From: UBA285 sp049970695
GTDB lineage: Archaea > Thermoproteota > Thermoprotei_A > Sulfolobales > Desulfurococcaceae
Direction: 5' to 3'
Length of the DNA: 64,000 nucleotides
Assembly (NCBI GenBank): GCA_049970695.1
Contig: JBMFML010000001.1
Span: 62,001 to 126,000, forward strand
Made by a program: the position numbers and the translations under genes. The notes under the pieces were generated by a model. That model searched no databases, was not told the origin of the DNA, and saw only the letters and a list, made by a program, of their open reading frames with translations. Numbering within the stretch: the first letter of the stretch is position 1; each line of letters opens with the position of its first letter. Shown here one piece after another: positions 7,957 through 16,455 of the stretch.

Positions 7957-9600
7957 ATGCCACGACACTGGATAGACGAGCTCGCTGATCAGCTCTACGA
8001 GAAGCTCGTGAAAAGGGGTCCCAAGGAAGTCTACGTATTCAACGGCGGCTTATCGGTCTCGGGATTGCAGCACGTTGGGAGATTGCGTGGAGAAATCATC
8101 ATAACAGAAACTCTAAGGAAAATACTTGCAAAGAAGGGGCTTAGAATAAAGCAGTACTTGACTCTCTACACTCAAGATTCCTGGAAAGGTAAGGAAGCCC
8201 AAGTAATGGCCTTTGGCGACCGAGATAAAGGCAGGAAGTTTACGGGATGGCCCCTGATAAAAGTCCCAGATCCCTATGGATGCCACGCGAACTGGGTTGA
8301 GCACTATTGGAGCGACTTTGGTCCCTTCATAAAGGAGTTTACCGACGGCGAAATAGAGGTAATAACAACAACCGAGATGTACAAGGGTAGATTGAGAGAG
8401 TTCGTAAAGCTCACTATTGAGCGCAGAGAGCTCGTCCGGACCATCGTAAACAAGTACAGGGGGCGAAAGCCCTATGGAGAGGGGTGGATACCCTTTGAAC
8501 CCGTGTGCGAGAAGTGCGGTAGAATAGATACTACAGAGGCGGTTAAGCTCGTAGACGACGACCACGTGGAGTACGTGTGCACGAACTGCGGGCACAAAGG
8601 TGTAACATCGCTCGAAAACGGCAAGCTCATGTGGAGAATAGAGTGGGTTGGAGTTTGGTGGGCTCTAGGAGTAGACTTCGAGCCGTTCGGCAAAGACCAC
8701 GCGATGCCTGGAGGTAGCAGAGACAGCTGCGTTGACCTCGCAGTTAATGCCTATGGAATAGAGCCGCCGGAGGGCCTGCCATATGAGTGGGTCGAGGTAA
8801 GGCTTCCCAACGGCGGAGTAGCCGATATGGGCAGCAGCGACTTCATTGGATTTACCCCCAGAGACTGGCTGGAAGTGGCGCATCCCCACGTCTACAGGTT
8901 TCTCGTTCTGAAGACCCACCCCTCTAAGAAGATGACAGTGAGCCTCTACGAGGTACCACAGTACTATGACCAGTACTACAGGGCTGAGCGAGTATACTAC
9001 GGCGTCGAGAAGCCCGCTAGTGAAGAAGAAAGGGTGCTGCTTGCAAGAAGCTACGAGCTTAGCTATCCTCGTGGTGAGCCGCCTTCCGAAATGCCCGAGC
9101 AGGTCCCCTATACGCACCTCGCAATACTCGCACAAGTAGTTCCAAGCGATAAGTGGGCTTCAGAAGCCATTCAGAGGCTGAAAGCCAGCGGCCACATACC
9201 CGAGAACCCAAGCAAGTACGGCATTACGAGAATTCTTGAAACCCTGCCCAAGGCGCTGAATTGGGTCAAGAAGTACGGGCCTCCGAGCCTGCTGATCGCC
9301 CTGAACACGCCTGAAGCCGCGAGGCGCGCTGCCGCCACAATTCCACAAGAAGTTGTAGCCCTCTTCAAGGAGGTCTACGAGAACCTCAGCAAGCTGAGCT
9401 CCTGGACCGAAGAGGAGATCAAGAAAACGCTAATGAACACGACTCTCAAGCTTAGTCGCGACGAAGTCCAAAGGTTCTACTACTACTTCTACATGGTCGT
9501 AAACGGATCTGCGAGCGGGCCTCGGGCTGCACCACTCCTCGCACTTCTCGGCAGAGAAAAAGCGCTTGAGTACATTGCAATAGCAGCTGGCATGGGCTGA
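7957..9600 (+). CDS. lysS: Lysyl-tRNA synthetase, class I, with divergent KMSKS loop
   Basis: This 547-residue class I LysRS charges tRNA-Lys. Class I LysRS is typical of many archaea and unrelated to the class II enzyme. The HIGH-equivalent is HVGR at residues 39-42, preceded by GGLSVSGLQ. A zinc ribbon CxxC...CxxC lies around residues 183-210 (CEKC, CTNC). The PGGSRDS block and the C-terminal helical anticodon-binding domain are present. The loop that should read KMSSSKG instead reads VADMGSSDF (about residue 290), so the usual lysines are missing. The frame and flanks are intact, so this looks like lineage divergence, not decay. A glycosyltransferase follows after 8 bp. Confidence 0.93.
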   Translation: MPRHWIDELADQLYEKLVKRGPKEVYVFNGGLSVSGLQHVGRLRGEIIITETLRKILAKKGLRIKQYLTLYTQDSWKGKEAQVMAFGDRDKGRKFTGWPLIKVPDPYGCHANWVEHYWSDFGPFIKEFTDGEIEVITTTEMYKGRLREFVKLTIERRELVRTIVNKYRGRKPYGEGWIPFEPVCEKCGRIDTTEAVKLVDDDHVEYVCTNCGHKGVTSLENGKLMWRIEWVGVWWALGVDFEPFGKDHAMPGGSRDSCVDLAVNAYGIEPPEGLPYEWVEVRLPNGGVADMGSSDFIGFTPRDWLEVAHPHVYRFLVLKTHPSKKMTVSLYEVPQYYDQYYRAERVYYGVEKPASEEERVLLARSYELSYPRGEPPSEMPEQVPYTHLAILAQVVPSDKWASEAIQRLKASGHIPENPSKYGITRILETLPKALNWVKKYGPPSLLIALNTPEAARRAAATIPQEVVALFKEVYENLSKLSSWTEEEIKKTLMNTTLKLSRDEVQRFYYYFYMVVNGSASGPRAAPLLALLGREKALEYIAIAAGMG

Positions 9601-9608
9601 GCCGCTCC

Positions 9609-10358
9609 TTGAGAGTCTCAGTGGTAGTCCCAACTTACAACGAGAGGGAGAACATTGGAGTACTAATAGAGCTCTTAGATAAGCACTTAAAGGGCTTTGA
9701 CTACGAAGTGGTGGTGGTAGACGATAATAGCCCTGATGGCACAGCTGAAGTGGCTGAGGAGCTGGCTAAGAGATATCCTGTTAAAGTCGTGAAACGCCCT
9801 GGCAAGCTTGGACTTGCCTCGGCTATATTCGATGGCATAAATGCCTCGAGCGGCGACGTAATAGTCGTGATGGACGCCGACTTGCAACACCCACCAGAGC
9901 TTGTTCCAGCCCTCCTGGAGAGACTTGGTAAATGTGACTTGGTAATTGCGTCGCGCTACGTTAGAGGAGGGCGCATTGAGGAGTGGAGCCTGCTCCGCAA
10001 AGTATTCTCGGTTGGCGCCGTACTACTGGCAAGGCTACTAGTGCCCGGCTGCTTCTACGTGAAGGACCCCGTTAGCGGGTTTTTTGCCATAAAGAGGGGG
10101 CTGCTCAGAGGATGGAAGCCTATTGAGCCGAGAAACTACAAAGTGCTAGTGGAACTGCTAAAGGAGCTTAGAGGAGCTAGAGTTTGCGAAGTGCCATACG
10201 TGTTTAAGGGGAGAAGGCGGGGAACTTCGAAACTCTCAAAGAGCGTTATTGCCGCTTACGTAAAAGTCCTTATCAAGCTCGGTTTTTTGAGGCTTTTAAT
10301 GGCTCTGCTTGCAATCTTACTGATCGCATTTTTCCTGTTACACTACTACTACAGTTGA
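9609..10358 (+). CDS. GT2 glycosyltransferase, dolichyl-phosphate mannosyl/glucosyltransferase-like
   Basis: This 249-residue enzyme has a GT-A fold. VVPTYNERENI opens the protein, VVVDDNSPDG gives the nucleotide-sugar site, and MDADLQHPP supplies the metal-binding DxD near residue 88. DPVSGFFA and GTSKLS are typical of DPM1-like enzymes, which transfer a sugar from a nucleotide donor to a dolichyl-phosphate carrier. One C-terminal hydrophobic helix (last ~30 residues) anchors it to the membrane. The TTG start lies 8 bp after lysS, so translation is probably coupled. It probably works in N-glycosylation or S-layer glycan assembly. Confidence 0.87.
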   Translation: MRVSVVVPTYNERENIGVLIELLDKHLKGFDYEVVVVDDNSPDGTAEVAEELAKRYPVKVVKRPGKLGLASAIFDGINASSGDVIVVMDADLQHPPELVPALLERLGKCDLVIASRYVRGGRIEEWSLLRKVFSVGAVLLARLLVPGCFYVKDPVSGFFAIKRGLLRGWKPIEPRNYKVLVELLKELRGARVCEVPYVFKGRRRGTSKLSKSVIAAYVKVLIKLGFLRLLMALLAILLIAFFLLHYYYS

Positions 10359-10398
10359 GCCGCGCGCTGACGTACTGCTACACGCCGACATTGTGTAC

Positions 10399-10433
10399 CC
10401 TTTATTTAAACACTCTACAGCTAATTCTATAAG
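10399..10433 (+). promoter_or_regulatory. ileS promoter region
   Basis: Two TATA-like elements are seen: CCTTTATTTAAAC at about 10399-10411 and TTCTATAAGG at about 10425-10433. The second is 28 nt before the ileS ATG and would give an almost leaderless transcript. Confidence 0.45.
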
Positions 10434-10460
10434 GCTAGAGCTCAAGCGTGTGACTCGAAA

Positions 10461-13400
10461 ATGCCTTGGCAGTTAGAGGGAGCATACAAGCCTCATGCAG
10501 TAGAAGAAGCCGTGGCAAGGTACTGGGACGAGAACGGAATTTACAAGTTAGTCAAGGACAGGGCCAGCAAGAGCCCACGCTTATTCAAATTCGTCGATGG
10601 CCCGCCTTATCCATCAAGTGACGTCCCACACGTAGGAACAGCGTGGAACAAATCCCTGAAAGACGCTATTTTGCGCTACATGAGGATGAGGGGGTTTAAC
10701 GTAATAGACACGCCCGGCTACGACTGCCACGGCCTGCCCATAGAAGTCAAGGTTGAACAAATGCTCGGCATAAAGTCGAAGAAAGAAATAGAGACCCGCA
10801 TTGGCATTGACAAGTTTGTAGCTGAGTGCAAGAGGTTTGCCCTGACGAACATCGCAGCGCTCTCAAAGTGGTTTAAGGAACTAGGAGTGTTCATGGACTG
10901 GGAAAACCCCTACTTGACGCTCACAGACGAGTATATTGAAGCAGAGTGGTGGCTCATAAAGAAAGCAGACGAGCTCGGGTTACTCGACATAGACTACAGA
11001 GTCGTCTACTGGTGTCCTAGGTGCTCAACAACTTTAGCTGAGTATGAAGTCGAGTACACAGACCTCGAAGATCCAAGCATATACGTCAAGCTCCCGGTTA
11101 GAGAGGAGCCAGGTACTTACCTGCTTGTGTGGACTACGACGCCCTGGACTCTCCCCGCTAACGTGTTTGTAATGGCACACCCAGACGAGGTATACGTTAA
11201 GGTCAGGGTCGGAGGCGAGTACTGGATCCTCGCGGAAAAGAGGCTAGAGCCCGTAATGGCGAGTATTGGCGTTAAGGACTACGAAGTAGTCGAAAGGCTT
11301 CCCGGGAGGGACTTAGTCAGGTACACGTACAAGCACCCACTAGAGGACATAGTGCCGCTACAAAAAGCCCTCAGCGACTACCACAGAGTAGTTTTATCCA
11401 GAGAACACGTTTCTATGCATGAAGGAACGGGCCTTGTACACGCAGCCCCGGGCCATGGTTTTGAAGACTACGAAGTAGCAGTCAAGAGCGGGCTTTCTCA
11501 CACAGTCGTGTGCCCTGTCGACGACGAAGGAAAGTTCACGAGTGAGGCCGGCGTCTTCGCGGGAATGCAAGTAAGAGACGCCAACCCGCTAATAATTGAG
11601 GCCCTGAGAGAGCGCGGCGTGCTCGCACACAGCGACAGAGTAGTCCACAGGTATCCCGTCTGCTGGAGGTGTAAGACGCCGGTAGTATTGAGGGCCACGA
11701 AGCAGTGGATAATCAGAGTCACGAAGCTGAAAGAGAAGATCATGGAGGAAGCCAGGAAGGTCAACTGGATACCCTCCTGGGCCCTCTCGAGACTCGAAAG
11801 TATTATTGAAAACCTGCAAGACTGGGTTCTCTCGAGGCAGAGGTACTGGGGCGCACCGCTTCCTGTGTGGCAGTGCCCCAATGGGCACAGAGTAGTGGTA
11901 AGCAGCGCGAAAGAGCTCGAAGAACTCTCTGGTACTCGACCAGTAGAGCTTCACAGGCCCTGGATAGACGAAGTTAAGTTTAAGTGCCCCAAGTGCGGCC
12001 TCGAAATGAAGCGCGTACCCGACGTCGTGGACGTGTGGCTTGACAGCGGAGTATCATTTTACGCGTCCAGAGGTCACCCCGAGAAAATGAAACCCGAAGA
12101 CGTGATCTTGGACTTCATAGTAGAAGGCCACGACCAGATTAGAGGCTGGTTCTTCTCGCTGCTTAGAGCCGGGGTACTAGGATTTGGTACTGCGCCATAT
12201 AGGAGCGTTCTTGTCCATGGGTTTATGCTAGATGAGAAGGGCCGCGAAATGCACAAGAGCCTCGGTAACTACGTGGGCACGGATGAGGCCATTGAAAGAG
12301 CCGGGAGAGACCCCTTGAGGCTGTGGCTACTGAGCAATACTATTTGGGAAGACGCCAAGTTCTCCTGGAAAGAGCTGGAGGAAGCCAAGAGAGACTTATC
12401 GGTGCTCTGGAACACTGCGCTCTTCGCAAAGATGTACATGGAGGTTGACGGATTCGATCCCGTGGTAAATCCTCTAAGCAAGTTCGCCGAGTACCTGAGG
12501 CCCGAAGACAGGTGGATTTTGAGCAGAATTAATAGGCTTGTGAAGCAAGTAATAGCGCTCATGGATAAATACGACGTTGCGTCGGCAGTTAAGCTCATTA
12601 GAGCTTTTATTGTCGAAGACCTGAGCCACTGGTACGTGAGGCTCATAAGGCCGAGAGTGTGGGTTGAGGAAAACACACCTGACAAGCTCGCCTGCTACGC
12701 TACTTTACACTACGTGCTTGATAGGCTGGTCAGGCTACTAGCCCCGGTAACGCCTTACATAACAGAGTACATATACCAGGTCATGCTGAGAAGGGTTTAC
12801 CAAGAGCCCAGCGTCCACTTACTGAGCTATCCAGAGCCAGAAGAAGAGTACATCGACGACAGGCTCGAGGAGTACATGGAGGTTGTGCGCGAAATACAGA
12901 GGGCAACGGCGAGTGCTAGAATGCGCGCTGGGCTAAAGCTCAGGCACCCGGTTAGAGGGCTCCTAGTCTACACGGATAACCCTGTTGTCAAGAGCGCTGT
13001 TGAAGAATTAGGCGATATTGTAAAGTTCGCCTGCAACGCCAAGTATGTTAGAGTGCTAGAGTCGAAAATGGTGAGGGAGATAACCAAGTACAGAGTTAAG
13101 CCGGTATACAGAGTTCTAGGTCCCAAGTACCGCGCTATTGCTAAGCAGCTACTAGCGTATTTAGAAGAGGCCGGCGACTCTGTGGCAAGAGACATTCTCG
13201 AAAAGGGCTTCCACTCGGTGGTCATAAGTGGCGTGGAGGTTAAGCTAACAGGCGAAGACGTTGAGATAGTGCCACACTACGTCGAGGGCTACCTCGTCGA
13301 AGAATTCAAGTACGGTATAGTAGCCTTAGACACGAGACTGACTCGAGAGGAGCTGGCAGACGGCCTTGCGAGAGACGTCGTGAGGAGGATTCAGGTAATG

Positions 13401-13643
13401 AGAAAGAGGCTTAATCTGCCTATTACAGCCAAGATAAAGACCATTGTTGTGGCACCCCAAGACAAAGTGGACCTCCTAGAGTACAGGAGGGGCTACATAG
13501 CATCTGAAACGAGGAGCGTCGAGCTAGTAATAACTAGCAGTCGAGAGCTTGCAGGAACTCTCGGAGGCTACGTAGAGACCTGGGATATAGACGACGAGAC
13601 ATACATCATAGAGGTGAGGGTTCACGAGCAGCCCGAGCAGTGA
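10461..13643 (+). CDS. ileS: Isoleucyl-tRNA synthetase
   Basis: This 1060-residue class I synthetase has the HIGH-equivalent PHVGT near residue 55, the characteristic DTPGYDCHGLPIE block, editing-domain motifs (WTTTPWTLPAN, HAAPGHG) and the KMSKS-equivalent MHKSLGN near residue 595. Several CxxC knuckles (CPRC near 190, CWRC near 400, CPKC near 510) suggest bound zinc. Length and C-terminal domain fit the archaeal/eukaryotic type. The stop codon overlaps a GTG (GTGA at 13640) that looks like the intended start of the next gene, cytidine deaminase, but is in the wrong frame for it. Confidence 0.97.
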   Translation: MPWQLEGAYKPHAVEEAVARYWDENGIYKLVKDRASKSPRLFKFVDGPPYPSSDVPHVGTAWNKSLKDAILRYMRMRGFNVIDTPGYDCHGLPIEVKVEQMLGIKSKKEIETRIGIDKFVAECKRFALTNIAALSKWFKELGVFMDWENPYLTLTDEYIEAEWWLIKKADELGLLDIDYRVVYWCPRCSTTLAEYEVEYTDLEDPSIYVKLPVREEPGTYLLVWTTTPWTLPANVFVMAHPDEVYVKVRVGGEYWILAEKRLEPVMASIGVKDYEVVERLPGRDLVRYTYKHPLEDIVPLQKALSDYHRVVLSREHVSMHEGTGLVHAAPGHGFEDYEVAVKSGLSHTVVCPVDDEGKFTSEAGVFAGMQVRDANPLIIEALRERGVLAHSDRVVHRYPVCWRCKTPVVLRATKQWIIRVTKLKEKIMEEARKVNWIPSWALSRLESIIENLQDWVLSRQRYWGAPLPVWQCPNGHRVVVSSAKELEELSGTRPVELHRPWIDEVKFKCPKCGLEMKRVPDVVDVWLDSGVSFYASRGHPEKMKPEDVILDFIVEGHDQIRGWFFSLLRAGVLGFGTAPYRSVLVHGFMLDEKGREMHKSLGNYVGTDEAIERAGRDPLRLWLLSNTIWEDAKFSWKELEEAKRDLSVLWNTALFAKMYMEVDGFDPVVNPLSKFAEYLRPEDRWILSRINRLVKQVIALMDKYDVASAVKLIRAFIVEDLSHWYVRLIRPRVWVEENTPDKLACYATLHYVLDRLVRLLAPVTPYITEYIYQVMLRRVYQEPSVHLLSYPEPEEEYIDDRLEEYMEVVREIQRATASARMRAGLKLRHPVRGLLVYTDNPVVKSAVEELGDIVKFACNAKYVRVLESKMVREITKYRVKPVYRVLGPKYRAIAKQLLAYLEEAGDSVARDILEKGFHSVVISGVEVKLTGEDVEIVPHYVEGYLVEEFKYGIVALDTRLTREELADGLARDVVRRIQVMRKRLNLPITAKIKTIVVAPQDKVDLLEYRRGYIASETRSVELVITSSRELAGTLGGYVETWDIDDETYIIEVRVHEQPEQ

Positions 13644-14031
13644 GGTTCTAGACAAGCTAGTCGAGGAAGCCGAAAAAGTCCTGAAAAATAGCTATGCACC
13701 CTACAGCAACATACACGTGGCCTCCGCCGTGCTCTCTGAGAGCGGGCGAATATACGTCGGCGTCAATGTAGAAAATTCGAGCTACGGCCTAACTATATGT
13801 GCCGAGAGGTCGGCGATATCTGCAATGATTACTGCAGGAGACCGCGTGCCCCTAGCTGTTGCAGTAGTTTCAGACACGGATGAACCAATCCCGCCGTGTG
13901 GCGCGTGCAGGCAGGTAATAGCAGAGTTCAATCCAAACGCCCTCATAGTGCTCTACAGCGTCAAGAGCAAGAAGCGCTTCGTTGTGGAGCTCAAGGATCT
14001 GTTTCCGCAGCCGTTTAGGCTCAGGAAATAG
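13642..14031 (+). CDS. cdd: Cytidine deaminase; start codon missing or frameshifted
   Basis: This zinc enzyme converts cytidine or deoxycytidine to uridine. Zinc ligands and the proton-shuttling Glu are seen in CAERSA (about 13799) and PCGACRQV (about 13894). The diagnostic N-terminal YAPYSN motif is encoded in frame at 13693-13710, ahead of the first in-frame GTG (13717), so that GTG cannot be the true start. In-frame sequence with a good N-terminal helix (EVLDKLVEEAEKVL) runs back to about 13642, but no ATG, GTG or TTG occurs between the upstream in-frame stop at 13615 and 13717. The natural start would be the GTG at 13640 overlapping the ileS stop, which is one base out of frame. One missing G in the GAGGTT stretch would restore about 130 residues, the normal length. 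Confidence 0.85.
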   Translation, partial: EVLDKLVEEAEKVLKNSYAPYSNIHVASAVLSESGRIYVGVNVENSSYGLTICAERSAISAMITAGDRVPLAVAVVSDTDEPIPPCGACRQVIAEFNPNALIVLYSVKSKKRFVVELKDLFPQPFRLRK

Positions 14032-14055
14032 AGCCTGCTAGAGCCTCGTGCCCTC

Positions 14056-16455
14056 TCAGCCAGCAGTACTCTGTTTAGGCACTTTCAGCTTTTCCTGCAG
14101 CAGCGATTCTACGAACTGCTTGTAGCTCTCGAAATCGGTGTCGCCAACAACGCACTCCTCGTAGTGTACTTTAGTTTCGTGATTTACAGTATCGAGCTCA
14201 AGCCTTATCTTGCAGTCACCAACTTCCATGAGGGTTTCATCGTGCGTCACCACAATTATCTGCCCCGAGCCGGTTTCCCTCAGGGTCCTCAAGACCTCGC
14301 GCAGTCTCAGAACAAGCTCTCTGCTGAATCCAGTAGTGGGCTCGTCTAGTATTAGTGTGCAGCCCTTTAAGCTCGGGGAGTACGCTCTTATAACGGTGTT
14401 GAGCGCTAGCCTGTATGCCAGGCTAATGGCAATGCTCTGCCCACCGCTAAGCGAGCCTATTTCGTGGTGCCTACTACCCACGGCGAGCTTCACGACTACG
14501 CCGAACTTGTCCGTTATGTTAGTGCTAATGGGCTGGTCTCTCAGCAGCTGCGACGCGTACTTTAAGTAGACCTTTCTAAAGTCGCTTGCTATTTCGCTTA
14601 TAATCCTGTCCTCTATGTGCTCCACCACGTTCTCCACGCTCTTGAGCTTGTCTCTCAGCCTAGCGAGCCTCTCCATTCTAGACCGTTTTTCGACGAGCTC
14701 TTTCTCGAGGCGCTCAGCCTCCTTGAGTCTCTCGTCTATGAACCCCACCTTGGCTTTAATACCGCTAACTTGCCCAGACAGCTCCACTAGCTTGAGGTAG
14801 AGCGCTCTTACCCGCTCCTCAAGGCCTGACTGCCTCTTTCTCAAATCCTCAATTCTCGCGTCTACTGCGCTAAGCTTCTTCTTCAGCTCCTCGTAGTTCA
14901 CAGAGCTCAGCCTTGCTTCAAGGCTCTTTGCACTCTCGAGGTAGCCCTGCAACTCGCTAATGCCTGCCGCGACCTGCTGAGCAAGTGCCTCAAGCTCTTT
15001 AATTGCGCGCTTCTTTTCCTCGTAGTGCTGCGTAAGCTCCTCAACTAGGGCCATTAAGCGCCCTCTCTCCTGCTCTCTCTGCTCTAGCAGCTTTTCGAGC
15101 CTCTCTACCTCTCGAGCCACATCCTCACGCCTGCTAGCCAGCTCTTTGACGAGCTTTTCACCGTGTTCGTGTGTTATTGGCTGCAGACATAGCGGGCAAA
15201 TACCCCTGCTTATGAGCTCCCTCTTTTCCTCGAGCTCCGCGTCTAGCCTAGCTTGCTCCTCCTTCTTAGCACTATACTCGCCCCGTAGCCGCCCAATCTC
15301 CTCGAGAAGCCCCCTTATGCTGTTGTTCAGCTCTTGCAGCCTTCTTTCCAGCTCTGCTAGCTCCAAGCGGGCTTTCTCGAGCTCTTCACTAAGGGCTTTT
15401 TGCCTTTCCTCCAGGGTCTTGCTTGCTATTTCTACGAGTTCCTTTAGCCCAAGGCCTTGGGGGCCTAGAGCTGGTTTGTACTTTGCAAGCAGGTCGCCCA
15501 GCCTCTTCCTAGCCCTCTCTTCCAGTTCTTTGAGCTGCTTCAGCGTGTCTTCGTACATCCTCTTCTGGAGTTCTAGCTCTTGTTTCTGTTGAAGCGCCTG
15601 CTCTAGCTCTAGCTTAGTAGCGCCAAGCTGCTTCTCCAGCTCCGCTTTTTCGGCTTCAACGCGCTCGAGCTCTGCAGTAACGCGGCTAAGCTCTTTCTCG
15701 AGGTTTAGGCGCTCTTGCTTCAGCTGCTCCTTATTAATTCTACCCAGGTCGTCTACTAGTCGCCTTACTAGCGCGTCGAGCATGCCAATTTCTTTCTCTA
15801 TGGCCTTGAATACCTCCTCGAGGTTTTTCTTTGCGAGCTTGTACCTCTCCAGCCCAAAGGCCCTCTCAATAACCTCAACTCTCTCCTCATCGCTATACTC
15901 GAGTATTTCGTGTATGTTAAACTGAGGAACGTAGAGCGCGCTCGTGTAAAGCCGTGCTTTAACCAGCCCCTTTCCACCAAACTTCTCCTTTATTCCAATA
16001 ATTTCCTCTATTTTGGCATTGAACTCTGTTGCCGACGTGTAGATTGGGGATTCCCAAGTGCACGTAATGTTCTTGGTTCGGGGGTCTATCGAGTACTCCC
16101 TTATCCTCCCATGCCTAAACCTGTAGCCGTCACCCACTTGCTCGAAGCTCCTCTCAATGAGGTAGAGCTTCCCCCTAGACGTAATTAGCAGCCTTATGAG
16201 GCCTACCCTTTCGCCTACTCTTAGGAGGTCTTTACCTGCCGGCTGCTCATAGGCTTCAAAGATCCCCTTAACAGAGCCGGGCGGAAAGCCGAAGAGAGCG
16301 TGGCTTATTGCCATTAATATGCTGGTCTTACCACTGCCCGTGGGGCCGTAGATTACTGTTATGCCGTTGCTTGGGAACACTATAGTACTGCTCTTGTAGC
16401 TCCTGATGTTATTCAGGTAGACCCCGAGGATCTGCACTATCTGCACCCAGTCCAA
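14056..16455 (-). CDS. rad50: DNA double-strand-break repair ATPase Rad50
   Basis: This 799-residue SMC-like ATPase is the partner of Mre11 in end tethering and resection. Walker A GPTGSGKTS is at residues 37-45. Long heptad-rich coiled coils flank a zinc hook CPLC near residue 418. The ABC signature LSGGQSIAISLA is near 670 and Walker B is LILDEPTTG. It is somewhat shorter than many archaeal Rad50 proteins, mainly in the coiled coil. The first residues overlap the herA 3' end. A TTG start is used here, but GTGs at 16446 or 16437 would still keep the conserved NIRSYKSS strand. It is the last gene of the mre11-nurA-herA-rad50 run. Confidence 0.95.
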   Translation of the reverse strand: MDWVQIVQILGVYLNNIRSYKSSTIVFPSNGITVIYGPTGSGKTSILMAISHALFGFPPGSVKGIFEAYEQPAGKDLLRVGERVGLIRLLITSRGKLYLIERSFEQVGDGYRFRHGRIREYSIDPRTKNITCTWESPIYTSATEFNAKIEEIIGIKEKFGGKGLVKARLYTSALYVPQFNIHEILEYSDEERVEVIERAFGLERYKLAKKNLEEVFKAIEKEIGMLDALVRRLVDDLGRINKEQLKQERLNLEKELSRVTAELERVEAEKAELEKQLGATKLELEQALQQKQELELQKRMYEDTLKQLKELEERARKRLGDLLAKYKPALGPQGLGLKELVEIASKTLEERQKALSEELEKARLELAELERRLQELNNSIRGLLEEIGRLRGEYSAKKEEQARLDAELEEKRELISRGICPLCLQPITHEHGEKLVKELASRREDVAREVERLEKLLEQREQERGRLMALVEELTQHYEEKKRAIKELEALAQQVAAGISELQGYLESAKSLEARLSSVNYEELKKKLSAVDARIEDLRKRQSGLEERVRALYLKLVELSGQVSGIKAKVGFIDERLKEAERLEKELVEKRSRMERLARLRDKLKSVENVVEHIEDRIISEIASDFRKVYLKYASQLLRDQPISTNITDKFGVVVKLAVGSRHHEIGSLSGGQSIAISLAYRLALNTVIRAYSPSLKGCTLILDEPTTGFSRELVLRLREVLRTLRETGSGQIIVVTHDETLMEVGDCKIRLELDTVNHETKVHYEECVVGDTDFESYKQFVESLLQEKLKVPKQSTAG

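Noticed and set aside
14615..15592. Serine- and leucine-rich frames on the plus strand opposite rad50
   Set aside because: They mirror the Glu/Lys-rich coiled coil of Rad50 and have no independent support.
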